From: Paenibacillus sp. FSL R10-2782 | GTDB lineage: Bacteria; Bacillota; Bacilli; Paenibacillales; Paenibacillaceae | Reading direction: 5' to 3' | Length of the DNA: 64,000 bases | Assembly (NCBI RefSeq): GCF_038592985.1 | Contig: NZ_CP151951.1 | Coordinates: 611,001-675,000, forward strand | In this document: piece after piece, positions 53,856 through 62,219 of the stretch | Position numbering within the stretch: position 1 is the first letter of the stretch | How the letters are laid out: every line of letters begins with the position of its first letter | Made by a program: the position numbers and the translations under genes | Notes under the pieces: generated by a model | Told to the model about the DNA's origin: nothing | The model's input: the letters and a program-made list of their open reading frames with translations, nothing else | Database searches by the model: none

Positions 53856-54785
53856 TTGACTGGCAAAGAACACGGGATTGAACCAGAATCGGCGGATTTA
53901 AGTCTGGAGGAGCTATATCAAAGGTATCGTAAATATTCTTTTGCCATTGCTTATCGAATGCTTGGGACAGTAACGGATGCCGAGGATGTAGTTCAAGACT
54001 GCTTTGTCGAATTGAGGAATAAGCCCCTGAAGAACTTACAGAATCCCAAAGCCTATGTTGCCAAAATGACGATGAATCGGTGTCTGAATCTGCTGAACTC
54101 TGCGCGGAAGCAAAGAGAGACATATGTTGGACAGTGGCTGCCAGAGCCGCTTGGTGAGAGCGCCGATCTGCCAGCGGATTGGTTGGAGCGTAAAGATATG
54201 ATATCTTACGCTTTTCTGGTTCTGTTGGAGCAGCTCAAGCCGATGGAACGGGCTGTTTTTGTGCTCAGGGAAGCTTTTCAATATGACTATAAAGAGATCG
54301 CGGAATTACTGGGAAAGACCGAAAGTAACTGTCGTCAGCTGTTCAGTCGCTCCCGCCGTATTCTTGCTTCCGAGGAATCTGCCCATGCTGATTCGATTAG
54401 CGGCAGTACGATGAATCCTTCCAGAATAAAGGTGCTGGAACGTTTTACGGCCGCCTTTCTCGCCTACGATGTTAGCGCTATGCTGGAGCTGCTGGCTGAG
54501 CAGCCCGTATTTGTGGCAGATGGCGGAGGCAATGTGCATACGGTGATGAGACCCATGGTCGTTCGCAAAGGCGTTCTCGCCTTGCTAACCTCTCGTCGGG
54601 TATTAACCGTATTACGGGAGAGAGAACTGGTTCGCACCGTTATCAATGGTGAGGTACAGCTCGTATTCTTGAAAGAAGGCACAGTGAGGGAGGTCTTGTG
54701 CATCAGTCTGACACCGGACGGGGAGCATATTCAGGATTTTTACTTGATGATCAATCCGGACAAGCTGGGGCATATTCGGGTATGA
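53856..54785 (+). CDS. ECF41-family RNA polymerase sigma factor (SigJ-like)
   Basis: A 309-residue sigma factor. Region 2 (SFAIAYRMLGTVTDAEDVVQDCF) and region 4 (YDYKEIAELLGKTESNCRQLFSRSR) are followed by a SnoaL-like C-terminal domain. The ECF41 marks WLPEPL, DGGG and NPDKL are all present. In this group the C-terminal domain replaces an anti-sigma factor and controls activity. TTG 53856 has CAGGGGG eight bases upstream. It sits 19 bases after the decarboxylase gene. Confidence 0.93.
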   Translation: MTGKEHGIEPESADLSLEELYQRYRKYSFAIAYRMLGTVTDAEDVVQDCFVELRNKPLKNLQNPKAYVAKMTMNRCLNLLNSARKQRETYVGQWLPEPLGESADLPADWLERKDMISYAFLVLLEQLKPMERAVFVLREAFQYDYKEIAELLGKTESNCRQLFSRSRRILASEESAHADSISGSTMNPSRIKVLERFTAAFLAYDVSAMLELLAEQPVFVADGGGNVHTVMRPMVVRKGVLALLTSRRVLTVLRERELVRTVINGEVQLVFLKEGTVREVLCISLTPDGEHIQDFYLMINPDKLGHIRV

Positions 54786-54807
54786 GCATAAAAAAGGCGA
54801 CAAGCCA

Positions 54808-54844
54808 CAAAAACCTTGATTCCTTCTCAGGATCAAGGTTTTTG
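54808..54844. terminator. Bidirectional terminator
   Basis: Perfect 13-base arms CAAAAACCTTGAT/ATCAAGGTTTTTG with A- and T-rich ends serve both convergent genes. Confidence 0.85.
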
Positions 54845-54879
54845 CTGTTTTTAAATCCTGGTTAAATATACACATGCTC

Positions 54880-55218
54880 TCACAACTGCCGAGCTTGATG
54901 GAGGGCTAGATCACCCATCCAAGGAAGCTTGAGCCACTTGCCTTGTCCAGCATGAATGATCAGGACGATCCATAAGACGATGCCTGCCAGTGTCAGCAGG
55001 GAAGCGAGTGGAGGGCCGAGTAGCGGAATGAGTCCTGCGAGCACATGCCCGATCATGAGGGCTACGAACAGAAAAATGGATTGTAGAGCGTGAAACAGAA
55101 CGAACCGACTTTTCTTTTCCAGCAACACGAAGGCCAATGCACCAAGGAATGCGAACAGGTAGCACAGGACAGCTGCTATATTTTCATCCATTCCTGTGGA
55201 AGACTTGTAGACTGACAT
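54880..55218 (-). CDS. DUF4870/Tic20-like membrane protein
   Basis: A 112-residue protein with three hydrophobic helices. The pattern ENIAAVLCYLFAFLGALAFVLLEKKSRFVLFHALQ, then LIPLLGPPLASLLTLAGIVLWI, is typical of DUF4870. The function is unknown. AAAGGGGG lies upstream of ATG 55218. It borders the DnaA-box region. Confidence 0.82.
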   Translation of the reverse strand: MSVYKSSTGMDENIAAVLCYLFAFLGALAFVLLEKKSRFVLFHALQSIFLFVALMIGHVLAGLIPLLGPPLASLLTLAGIVLWIVLIIHAGQGKWLKLPWMGDLALHQARQL

Positions 55219-55390
55219 GTAAGGCCAATCCCCCTTTATAGGTTATTCATACGCAAGCTCCGTACTATACAGGGTATGAGGACAGGAATTAAGGTTATGC
55301 CAACCTGCGGCAGAAAAAGTTCAAGCCGAGCATGTGTATAAAAACACGAAAAAAACTGAACGAGTAGGTTTCGCTCAGCCTTTTTCAACG

Positions 55391-55570
55391 TTATCCACAT
55401 TTTTTGCACATGTTGTACGCAATTTATCCACTGATTCATAATATTTATCCACAAAATAAACAGTTGTTATACACAATTTGTGCACAAATTGTAGACAACA
55501 TAGGTTGTATCCACGCTTTGTACACAAATTGTGCACAATATATCAACAAGATATACTTATCTGTGGATAT
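55391..55570. promoter_or_regulatory. Cluster of DnaA-box-like sequences
   Basis: Within 180 AT-rich bases there are two perfect DnaA boxes TTATCCACA (55391-55399 and 55445-55453). One-mismatch boxes are TTATCCACT (55424-55432), TTATACACA (55467-55475) and, on the other strand, ATATCCACA (55562-55570). Two-mismatch copies lie at 55507 and 55518. A 20-base perfect palindrome is at 55473-55492. No dnaA or dnaN gene is near, so this is not obviously oriC; it may titrate DnaA. Confidence 0.7.
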
Positions 55571-55596
55571 TTTATTTAGATACTTTCTTTCCCGTA

Positions 55597-55878
55597 TTAA
55601 CGATCTCCGCGTTGTAAACGGCGGCGGGGATGTGTAATTTTACCCTTTTTATTCTCGTCATCCTCTTTGGGGACAAGTCGTTCATCGGTACGTCCGTCAT
55701 GATGATTGTCAAAGGCGTATTCGGTCATTTTCCACTCGGAATCGCCTAGAACAACATCGGCGGGAAAATGCTGTCCCCGATGTAAATGCTGCTCATGTCC
55801 GTCCTCATCGACATAAATACCGTCTACTTCTACCTTCTCACCCGTTAGCGGGAGCAAATCCTTTCCTTTGCGTTCCAT
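55597..55878 (-). CDS. Small unknown acidic protein (93 residues)
   Basis: A soluble hydrophilic protein rich in Asp, Glu, Arg and His with a short beta-rich core (VEVDGIYVDEDGHEQHLHRGQ, FPADVVLGDSEWKMTEYAF) and a basic tail. I do not recognise the family, though a small YjzC-like fold is possible. It lies 30 bases after the glycosyltransferase gene on the same strand. A GGAGGGG site precedes the start. Confidence 0.6.
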   Translation of the reverse strand: MERKGKDLLPLTGEKVEVDGIYVDEDGHEQHLHRGQHFPADVVLGDSEWKMTEYAFDNHHDGRTDERLVPKEDDENKKGKITHPRRRLQRGDR

Positions 55879-55908
55879 TGGTATCCCCTCCGTCTGACTT
55901 TTTCAATG

Positions 55909-57081
55909 TTAATTTGTCCGTATGGAAGGGATTTTATCCACAAGCTGGTGCAAAATATCCTCGGCAATCCGGTCTGCAGGATGAGGTTTGCGTAATTGCT
56001 CAATGGACTGTTTCATTCCTATAGCGAGAGAGGGATTGGAGATCAGGTCGACGCAATGTTGAATCAGCTCTTGCGTATTACGGGCAATGCGAGCGGCTCC
56101 CTTTTGCTCCAGATACAGGGCGTTATTCAGCTCCTGACCGGGTACAGGCTTGAACACAAGGATGGGCAACTCGGAGGCGATGCTTTCCGAGAGAGTGATG
56201 CCGCCGGGCTTGGTAATGACCATATCGCTTGCGTGCATAAGTGCGGGTACATAGTCGATGAATCCGAAGATGTGGATATCGGGGTGGTCTGCATACAGCC
56301 CATCCAACTCGGCTTTTAGCTGCGGATTACGTCCGCAGACGATCAGTAGCCGCAGCTGCGGGAGGCGGCTCAATTGCCGACAGATGTCCAATATACCGGA
56401 CATCACACCATAGGCACCTGCCATAATGAGCAGCGTTGTAGTTCCCGGATCTGGCAGTGGAATTGGATAATCATCAACCACATCAGCATCTTCTGGATCA
56501 GTATCATCAGCAAGCCTTTTATAAAACGAAGCATGAATGGGGATACCTGTGGCGACAATCCGCTCAAGAGAAATTCCCCGCTGTGCGGCTTCCTGCTGTA
56601 TATCCTCGGTTGCCACATAGTAGCGGTCGATATCGGGATGCAGCCAACGTCCGTGCAGGTCAAAATCCGTAACCACGTTTACAAGGGGCAGCTTCATCCC
56701 CAATTTGCGGCGTAACGCCGGGAGAGCGAGCTGCGGGAACGTATGTATGACAAGGTCAGGCTTCTCCTTTTCCAGAGTGAACGCAAGCTGGCGCATTCCA
56801 AAGGAATGCAGCACACTGCCAAAGGCTGATTTTGCCTGCATTTCACGGGTTATGTTATAGACCCAACCGTAAAGCCAGGGAATGGTCTTGAAGCTTTGCA
56901 TATAGACAAATTTGGTTAAACCGTTCAACCAGGGGTGGGATTCAGCCATCAGGTCAAGTAACCGAACCTCGCAGCGTCCGAGCCTCCGCAAGCTGTCCAT
57001 AATAGCTCGGGCGGCTTGCACATGGCCTTCTCCGTAGCTGGCATACAATATTAAAATTTTTGGTGCTGCGGCTTCCATCAT
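55909..57081 (-). CDS. UgtP/MGDG synthase-like glycosyltransferase
   Basis: A 390-residue GT28-type enzyme. The N-terminal domain begins KILILYASYGEGHVQAARAI (MGDG synthase motif), with VIHTFPQLALPALRRKLG and NVVTDFDLHGRWLHPDIDRYYVAT. The C-terminal UDP-sugar site shows DMVITKPGGITLSESIASELP. UgtP-like enzymes put glucose on diacylglycerol for membrane glycolipids and lipoteichoic acid anchors. ATG 57081 has AGGGGG six bases upstream. The small unknown gene follows. Confidence 0.88.
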   Translation of the reverse strand: MMEAAAPKILILYASYGEGHVQAARAIMDSLRRLGRCEVRLLDLMAESHPWLNGLTKFVYMQSFKTIPWLYGWVYNITREMQAKSAFGSVLHSFGMRQLAFTLEKEKPDLVIHTFPQLALPALRRKLGMKLPLVNVVTDFDLHGRWLHPDIDRYYVATEDIQQEAAQRGISLERIVATGIPIHASFYKRLADDTDPEDADVVDDYPIPLPDPGTTTLLIMAGAYGVMSGILDICRQLSRLPQLRLLIVCGRNPQLKAELDGLYADHPDIHIFGFIDYVPALMHASDMVITKPGGITLSESIASELPILVFKPVPGQELNNALYLEQKGAARIARNTQELIQHCVDLISNPSLAIGMKQSIEQLRKPHPADRIAEDILHQLVDKIPSIRTN

Positions 57082-57498
57082 GTCTAGCCCCCTATAATTC
57101 AATAAGCACATGTAGCTCACTTCAGGAACGTTCGTTTCCATTCTCCTTGTATGTTTATTTATTTTACCCCAAACACATACGCCGCAAAAGCCGATAAATA
57201 GGTATACCCTCCTGTAATAGCCAAGATGGCAACTCCAATATGACGTGTAGCGTAAAATTTGGGTAAATTATATGTAAAATTTCTGGAAAGCTGAAAGCTG
57301 TACTTGAATATGTTATACTAGGGTAGTGATTCAGCCAATAGAAATTCGGTTAATAATAGTGTCAGGTACATGCCTTGCATAAGGCGTTCCCGACCTAAGC
57401 TGCAATTAGACATACTACTTCACTGCATAAGGACATCAATACTTTTCGGCATTCTCTTCAACGGAGCACTTATTTTCAACGTTTTGGGAGGGAGTAAC
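57082..57498. other. Intergenic stretch with promoter and leader
   Basis: On the plus strand an extended -10 TGTTATACT (57311-57319) with a weak -35 CTGAAA (57291-57296) suggests a promoter about 175 bases ahead of the 62-residue gene. The hairpin GCCTT-GCAT-AAGGC lies in the leader near 57373-57386. No gene is seen in the rest. Confidence 0.45.
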
Positions 57499-57687
57499 AT
57501 GGCAACGAAAGGTCACAATGAAGTTAAGGAAAGTCTGCGGGAAATGACTCGAATTTTCCGGCCTAAGGATCCCAAAAAATTTGTAAAGGAATATGTGCGA
57601 AAATACCGGATTACAGGAGGGTATGAGGAAGAGTTGACCATGGTGGTGGAAAACGAACTCGGTCGCATAAATTCTTCAGTATCTTAA
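57499..57687 (+). CDS. 62-residue hypothetical protein
   Basis: A small, strongly charged helical protein starting MATKGHNEVKESLREMTRIF, with a basic middle (RPKDPKKFVKEYVRKYR). GGGAGGGAG lies upstream of ATG and a terminator follows downstream, so it appears to be a true short gene. No family is recognised; a nucleic-acid- or ribosome-binding role would be speculation. Confidence 0.62.
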   Translation: MATKGHNEVKESLREMTRIFRPKDPKKFVKEYVRKYRITGGYEEELTMVVENELGRINSSVS

Positions 57688-57728
57688 AGGGTTCGATGAC
57701 CCGCAAAACATAGGATTACGACTTTTAT

Positions 57729-57761
57729 AAACCGTCTATCCACAGAGGAGACGGTTTTTTT
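57729..57761 (+). terminator. Intrinsic terminator
   Basis: Perfect arms AAACCGTCT/AGACGGTTT, then seven T in total. Confidence 0.88.
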
Positions 57762-57810
57762 GTGTCCGCCCTGCATACAATGGGATAGGTCGTAAAGGAG
57801 GCGGATTCCA

Positions 57811-58560
57811 ATGGAGATAGCCATACGGACACCGGAGGAAATCGGCTATATGAGGGAGGCCGGACGTATTTTGGCAGATTGTCATCGTGCGTTGGAGAGT
57901 CGTATCCTTCCGGGAATGACCACGCTGGAAATAGATGCGTGGGTAGAGCAATTTTTGAGCAAGCGGGGAGCCACGCCTGAGCAAAAAGGCTATAGGGGCT
58001 TTCCTTATGCCACCTGCGCTTCGGTCAACGAGGTGGTATGCCACGGCTTTCCCTCGGAGCGGGTGCTTCATGACGGGGATATTGTGACCATCGACATCGT
58101 CGTCAATAAGGATGGCTGGCTGGCCGACCGGGGCTGGACCTATGCAGTAGGTAACGTCAGTCGCCCGGTAGCGAGGTTGTTACGGCAAACGCATAAGGCA
58201 CTGGTACGCGGAATCGAGGCAGCCCGTCCGGGCAGGAAGCTGGGTGACATTGGGCACGCAGTGGAAAAAGCGGCAGGTTGGCGGCGGTACGGCATCGTTA
58301 AGCCCTTGATCGGGCACGGTATTGGTCGTGAGATGCACGAGCCGCCGGATGTTTTGCACTATGGCCGTGCTGGAACGGGGCTGCCGCTGCGCGAAGGGAT
58401 GGTAATCACCATCGAGCCGGTATTTACCCTCGGAACGGAGGGGGCTGTATTGTGGGGGGATGATGGCTGGACCATCACCTCGGCGGACGGCAGTTGGGGC
58501 GCACAATATGAGCACACGATTGCGATCACGAAGAACGGCCCGTACATTTTGACCGCATAA
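57811..58560 (+). CDS. map: Type I methionine aminopeptidase (YflG-like second copy)
   Basis: A 249-residue dinuclear metalloprotease. The ligands are visible in TIDIVVNKDGWLADRGW (two Asp), GHGIGREMHEPP (His), IEPVF (Glu) and YEHTIAI (Glu). It removes N-terminal methionine from new proteins. The essential map normally lies in the ribosomal spc operon, so this isolated copy is probably the second, YflG-type enzyme of the same length. AAGGAGG precedes ATG. Confidence 0.93.
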   Translation: MEIAIRTPEEIGYMREAGRILADCHRALESRILPGMTTLEIDAWVEQFLSKRGATPEQKGYRGFPYATCASVNEVVCHGFPSERVLHDGDIVTIDIVVNKDGWLADRGWTYAVGNVSRPVARLLRQTHKALVRGIEAARPGRKLGDIGHAVEKAAGWRRYGIVKPLIGHGIGREMHEPPDVLHYGRAGTGLPLREGMVITIEPVFTLGTEGAVLWGDDGWTITSADGSWGAQYEHTIAITKNGPYILTA

Positions 58561-58632
58561 GGATCGGTACAGCCATAGGGAGTCCCATTTCACCTGGCAT
58601 GTGCAAGGGGCTCTCTTGGCAGGCTTTTTTAT

Positions 58633-59919
58633 TCAGGAGGACACGCTCATCGTGTTCAGAGAGATTTTTCGGTAAAGCCACAAATAGATACCTAATTCGA
58701 CGGGTGAGGAAACGGCCATAACGATTCCTGCCACCTGTCCGTCCAGCCCCGGGAAAAAGGAGATGCATAGAATGAGCGCGAGAATCGCAAAGGAAACGGA
58801 GAACAATCTGCCGATGAAAACAGGTTTGGTATTGCCGATCAATATCGACCGTCCAATGAAATATTCTACCCATGGATAAAATGCAACATAGATTGAAAGT
58901 ATGCGAAGCAAGCCTCTCGTTTCTACCAGCAGTTCCCCTTCCAGTCCCAACACATTCCGCAAAATAGGGTCACCTGCAAATTCAAAGGACAACAGCAGCA
59001 ATAATAATGGCGACAGGGCGGACAGAACGCTCAAAAATATCAGAACCTCCCGACGCTTGCTCGTGTAGAATTGAATGACAATCTGATGCAGGGAGCTACA
59101 AAACCAGACGAACAGATTCAGGATTTGCAAAGCGACGGAGAAGGACGCTACGGCCAATAATGGATCGGTTGTATTGTTCAGCGCAGCCTGTATGGACGGA
59201 TTCAGAACAACTAGCACCAGCGCCGAATACAGCAAGGGAAGATAAAATGGAAGCAGATGCCTTGCATGGTGAATGGTTTGCTGGCCGTTGTCAGGTGGGA
59301 GCTTTCTTTTCAAAACGCGGCCTTCCAAAAAGGTAACGACCAGTTCAATGAAGATACCTGCAATAAAGATGGCAGCACCAATCCGCCCGTCATTTGTCCA
59401 GCCGGCCTGAATTAGAAACCAGGATGCGATTAGCATCGTGACAATACGGATAGATGAGCTGAACGTCATCCAGGCCGTCCGGTGCTTGTTAATGATAAGC
59501 CCCTGATAGATGTTGCGGACGGCTACTAGTATGTATAGCAGAGTAAGCACCTGAAACACACTTTTGGTGGGTTCGATCAAGGCTGGAGATACGCCAAATA
59601 CATAGTGAAAGACCAGATTACCAGCAGGTGAAAGACCAATACTCCAGCCGATAACCAGTACAGCCGCCGCTACACACGCACATAAAATACCGATGGAACG
59701 AACGGATTGACGGTCATATCCGAATTTCGTGGTCATCTGTCGTACGGCGGTTAACGGGGTTTCCAGCAGCAGGCACAGGCTGACTGCCACCGCATAGCTG
59801 CTCAATGTGAACGAGGGATGCTCCGAGCGTGCGAGCACGGCATTGACGATGACATGGGTCAGCGCGGCAATCAATGATGAGATGCCAAGCGGAACGTAGA
59901 ATGAAATGATTTTATTCAA
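58633..59919 (-). CDS. MATE/polysaccharide-flippase-like multi-helix membrane protein
   Basis: A 428-residue protein with 12 predicted helices. It begins LNKIISFYVPLGISSLIAAL and belongs to the MOP superfamily by the pattern of paired helices and loops such as PLTAVRQMTTKFGYDRQSVRS. The substrate (drug or lipid-linked sugar) is unknown. TTG 59919 has GGAGGA upstream; no ATG nearby fits as well. The neighbouring genes give no clue. Confidence 0.75.
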   Translation of the reverse strand: MNKIISFYVPLGISSLIAALTHVIVNAVLARSEHPSFTLSSYAVAVSLCLLLETPLTAVRQMTTKFGYDRQSVRSIGILCACVAAAVLVIGWSIGLSPAGNLVFHYVFGVSPALIEPTKSVFQVLTLLYILVAVRNIYQGLIINKHRTAWMTFSSSIRIVTMLIASWFLIQAGWTNDGRIGAAIFIAGIFIELVVTFLEGRVLKRKLPPDNGQQTIHHARHLLPFYLPLLYSALVLVVLNPSIQAALNNTTDPLLAVASFSVALQILNLFVWFCSSLHQIVIQFYTSKRREVLIFLSVLSALSPLLLLLLSFEFAGDPILRNVLGLEGELLVETRGLLRILSIYVAFYPWVEYFIGRSILIGNTKPVFIGRLFSVSFAILALILCISFFPGLDGQVAGIVMAVSSPVELGIYLWLYRKISLNTMSVSS

Positions 59920-60067
59920 GTCCAATCCTCCAGTAATGAATGATGAGTAAAGGGATTGCCGTTGCATCGAACTTCCGTAAACAATGGTAATTCTTATTAT
60001 AGATCAAGAATGGGCTCGTCGGTATAATAGAAAGCATAATATTGGAAATGGAAGTGGAGCCAAAATG

Positions 60068-60574
60068 ATGATCAGAGAAGCGACGATATCAGATGCGGCA
60101 GGCATCGCCAAGGTGCATGTGGATTGCTGGAGAACCACCTACAAAAATATCATACCCGCTGAGGCTCTGGAGCGGCTTTCCTACGAGCAAAGAACAGAGC
60201 TGTGGAAATCAAATATATCCAGTGAAGACGATCATCAGGTATATGTGGTTGAAAATGAGAAGGGGGAAATCAGCGGATTTGTAAGTGGAGGGCCGGAAAA
60301 GTCAGGTGAATATCCCCCGTATGAGGGAGAGGTAACTGCTATTTATGTGTTAAAAGAATACCACAGTCTAGGATGGGGAAAGCAATTATTCATGCGTCTT
60401 CTTCAACATTTAAGCAGTATGGACATACACTCTGCCATCGTGTGGGTGTTAGCAGATAATCCGGCTCGCTATTTTTATGAGCAACCGGGGGCTAAGCTTA
60501 TAGTTGAGCAGCACCTTATAAAAATGGGTGACAAGAACCTGAACATGGTGGCTTACGGGTGGGAACATAAATAG
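60068..60574 (+). CDS. GNAT N-acetyltransferase
   Basis: A 168-residue acetyltransferase. MIREATISDAAGIAKVHVDCWRTTYKNIIP is the start typical of YitI/PaiA-like enzymes; motif A is AIYVLKEYHSLGWGKQLFMRLL, with a slightly degenerate QxxGxG acetyl-CoA loop (HSLGWG). The acceptor is unknown. ATG 60068 is best placed after GGAG (60057-60060). It is divergent from the MATE-like gene; a strong bidirectional terminator follows. Confidence 0.88.
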   Translation: MIREATISDAAGIAKVHVDCWRTTYKNIIPAEALERLSYEQRTELWKSNISSEDDHQVYVVENEKGEISGFVSGGPEKSGEYPPYEGEVTAIYVLKEYHSLGWGKQLFMRLLQHLSSMDIHSAIVWVLADNPARYFYEQPGAKLIVEQHLIKMGDKNLNMVAYGWEHK

Positions 60575-60590
60575 CGGAATGTACAAATGG

Positions 60591-60632
60591 AAAGGAGTCT
60601 TTCTCTACATGTAAAGTGGAGAAGACTCCTTT
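60591..60632. terminator. Bidirectional terminator
   Basis: AAAGGAGTCTT/AAGACTCCTTT perfect 11-base outer arms with inner pairing. It serves the GNAT and DUF438 genes. Confidence 0.78.
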
Positions 60633-60688
60633 GATGTTACCTGGAAACAAAGGTATACGGCGAGTCATCTTTGTGTAGCGGATAATGA

Positions 60689-61948
60689 TTAATCGGATAA
60701 AATCCGTTTCTGTCCTTCCAGAGCGCGAATAGGCGCGATATTTTGTGTGAATTCCAGCGTCCCCAGATAGCGGCCCTCTGAATCACGGATTGCGAAGTAC
60801 CGAATGTAGACGAATTTATCTTTAATCGGTATCCAAAAATCCTCAGCATCCTTGCGTCCGGCTTTAAAATCCTCCAGCAGCTTCTCTACGACATGCACGC
60901 TTTGCGGCGGGTGGCAATTCTGCACGGTACGTCCAATGACGGCCTTCGTACGGGCGAATATTCGCTCTTTGCCATGGGAGAAGTAACGAACGACATCATT
61001 TTCATCTATAAAGGTCAGATCGACGGGTAGATGATTCAACAGCAGCTCCAATTGTTGCACAGACACAATCCCCGTCTCGAATCGCACAAAGCCTTGGGGA
61101 GTTCCTGATGTTCCTTCCTTTTGCTCATCCATTTCGACAGGCTCCTCTGCTCGCTCAGGTATCCATTCCCGCTCAGGAGCGGTCAGGCAGAACCCGATTT
61201 CTGCACTTTCACGAGCTATTTTCAGCCACTCATCCTCTGTTAGCTTACCCAGCGCCATCGGCAGCAGAATATTCTCTTCCTTGAATATCATTTCGTTCAC
61301 TTCGGTCATGATATGGGTGAGCGTCTGCCCAATCTGTTCACGATCTCCGTTATATTCAGCGAGCAGACTCTTCGCCTCCTTGATGGCGGCACGAATGCTG
61401 TCGTCCACACCCCACATGACTTTGGTTGGACCAAAAATTCCATAGCGTTCTAGATAAGGAAAGACCAGATTTTCTTTGCGGCTATAGTGCTTATCCAGAT
61501 CCAGCAGCAGACTTAAATCCTCCAGCAGCTTGTAAATGATTTTGGGGCTATCATCCTTTTGGAATTGATCTGCGTGCAGTGCGAGCTGGAAGTTGACCAG
61601 CCGTTCAATCTCCCGATTTTCCAGCTTGAAGGTATGAACGGGATGTCCCGGCTGTTCCTCCGGTCCGGAAGGACGGTGAATATCCTCAATCGAGCCCTTG
61701 AATATCGACGTGTGGACGGAACAGAGACGCTGCACCTCCGACACGGGGATTCCTTCCTCGGTCATCAGGGCGTGCTCCATGGCCGAAATTTCTGCTACAC
61801 TTACCCCGCCAACTGCCACTGCGAAGCGCGCTTTGACTTCATCCACGCTTTTCCCGTCATGTAGTTCCTTCATAATTTCCTTTAATATTTGCTGGCGTTC
61901 TGTGAGTTCCTTTGCTGTGTGTTCGCGGTTATTGATCAGCTCGCTCAT
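60689..61948 (-). CDS. DUF438 protein with hemerythrin-like and PAS domains
   Basis: A 419-residue cytosolic protein. The N-terminal DUF438 domain (EIMKELHDGKSVDEVKARF) is followed by a hemerythrin-like region with several His/Glu residues (HYSRKENLVFPYLERYG, EENILLPMALG) and a C-terminal PAS domain (LPVDLTFIDENDVVRYFSHG). These proteins are linked to nitrosative or anaerobic metabolism. A candidate Fnr-type box lies about 90 bases upstream. AAAGGAGCG lies upstream of ATG. Confidence 0.85.
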   Translation of the reverse strand: MSELINNREHTAKELTERQQILKEIMKELHDGKSVDEVKARFAVAVGGVSVAEISAMEHALMTEEGIPVSEVQRLCSVHTSIFKGSIEDIHRPSGPEEQPGHPVHTFKLENREIERLVNFQLALHADQFQKDDSPKIIYKLLEDLSLLLDLDKHYSRKENLVFPYLERYGIFGPTKVMWGVDDSIRAAIKEAKSLLAEYNGDREQIGQTLTHIMTEVNEMIFKEENILLPMALGKLTEDEWLKIARESAEIGFCLTAPEREWIPERAEEPVEMDEQKEGTSGTPQGFVRFETGIVSVQQLELLLNHLPVDLTFIDENDVVRYFSHGKERIFARTKAVIGRTVQNCHPPQSVHVVEKLLEDFKAGRKDAEDFWIPIKDKFVYIRYFAIRDSEGRYLGTLEFTQNIAPIRALEGQKRILSD

Positions 61949-62038
61949 GATGGTTCGCTCCTTTATGTTTGAATGCGTTTATCGCCTTGAATGAGAATGT
62001 TTATCAGTTACAGGGTAGCATAGGTATTCGCGGGATTT

Positions 62039-62054
62039 TGTGATTGTACGCACA
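62039..62054. promoter_or_regulatory. Candidate Fnr/CRP-type box
   Basis: TGTGA-TTGTAC-GCACA matches the TGTGA-N6-TCACA consensus with one mismatch. It lies between the divergent DUF438 and ABC operons, about 90 bases from the DUF438 start. Confidence 0.45.
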
Positions 62055-62079
62055 ATTTGGCAGAGTGGACGGATAGGGA

Positions 62080-62143
62080 TTGACAGGTGTGATTCTTAGT
62101 TTATATACTGTGCATAAAGATATATACAGTAATAACACTGTAT
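62080..62143 (+). promoter_or_regulatory. Promoter with GntR/YtrA-type operator
   Basis: TTGACA (62080-62085), an 18-base spacer and TATACT (62104-62109). The operator ATACAGT-AATAAC-ACTGTAT (62124-62143) has perfect seven-base arms just after the predicted start site. A related ATACTGT half-site overlaps the -10. The YtrA-type regulator encoded in the operon is the likely ligand. Confidence 0.75.
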
Positions 62144-62219
62144 GCTGTGACGGCACCTCAGAAATCATATGAGGCTGAGACGTCGTTACGGACAGTGCAG
62201 AAGGGACCTGGATAAGAAT

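Noticed and set aside
55391..55570. Chromosomal origin of replication (oriC)
   Set aside because: Boxes are present, but the dnaA, dnaN, rpmH and gyr genes expected beside oriC are not in the window.
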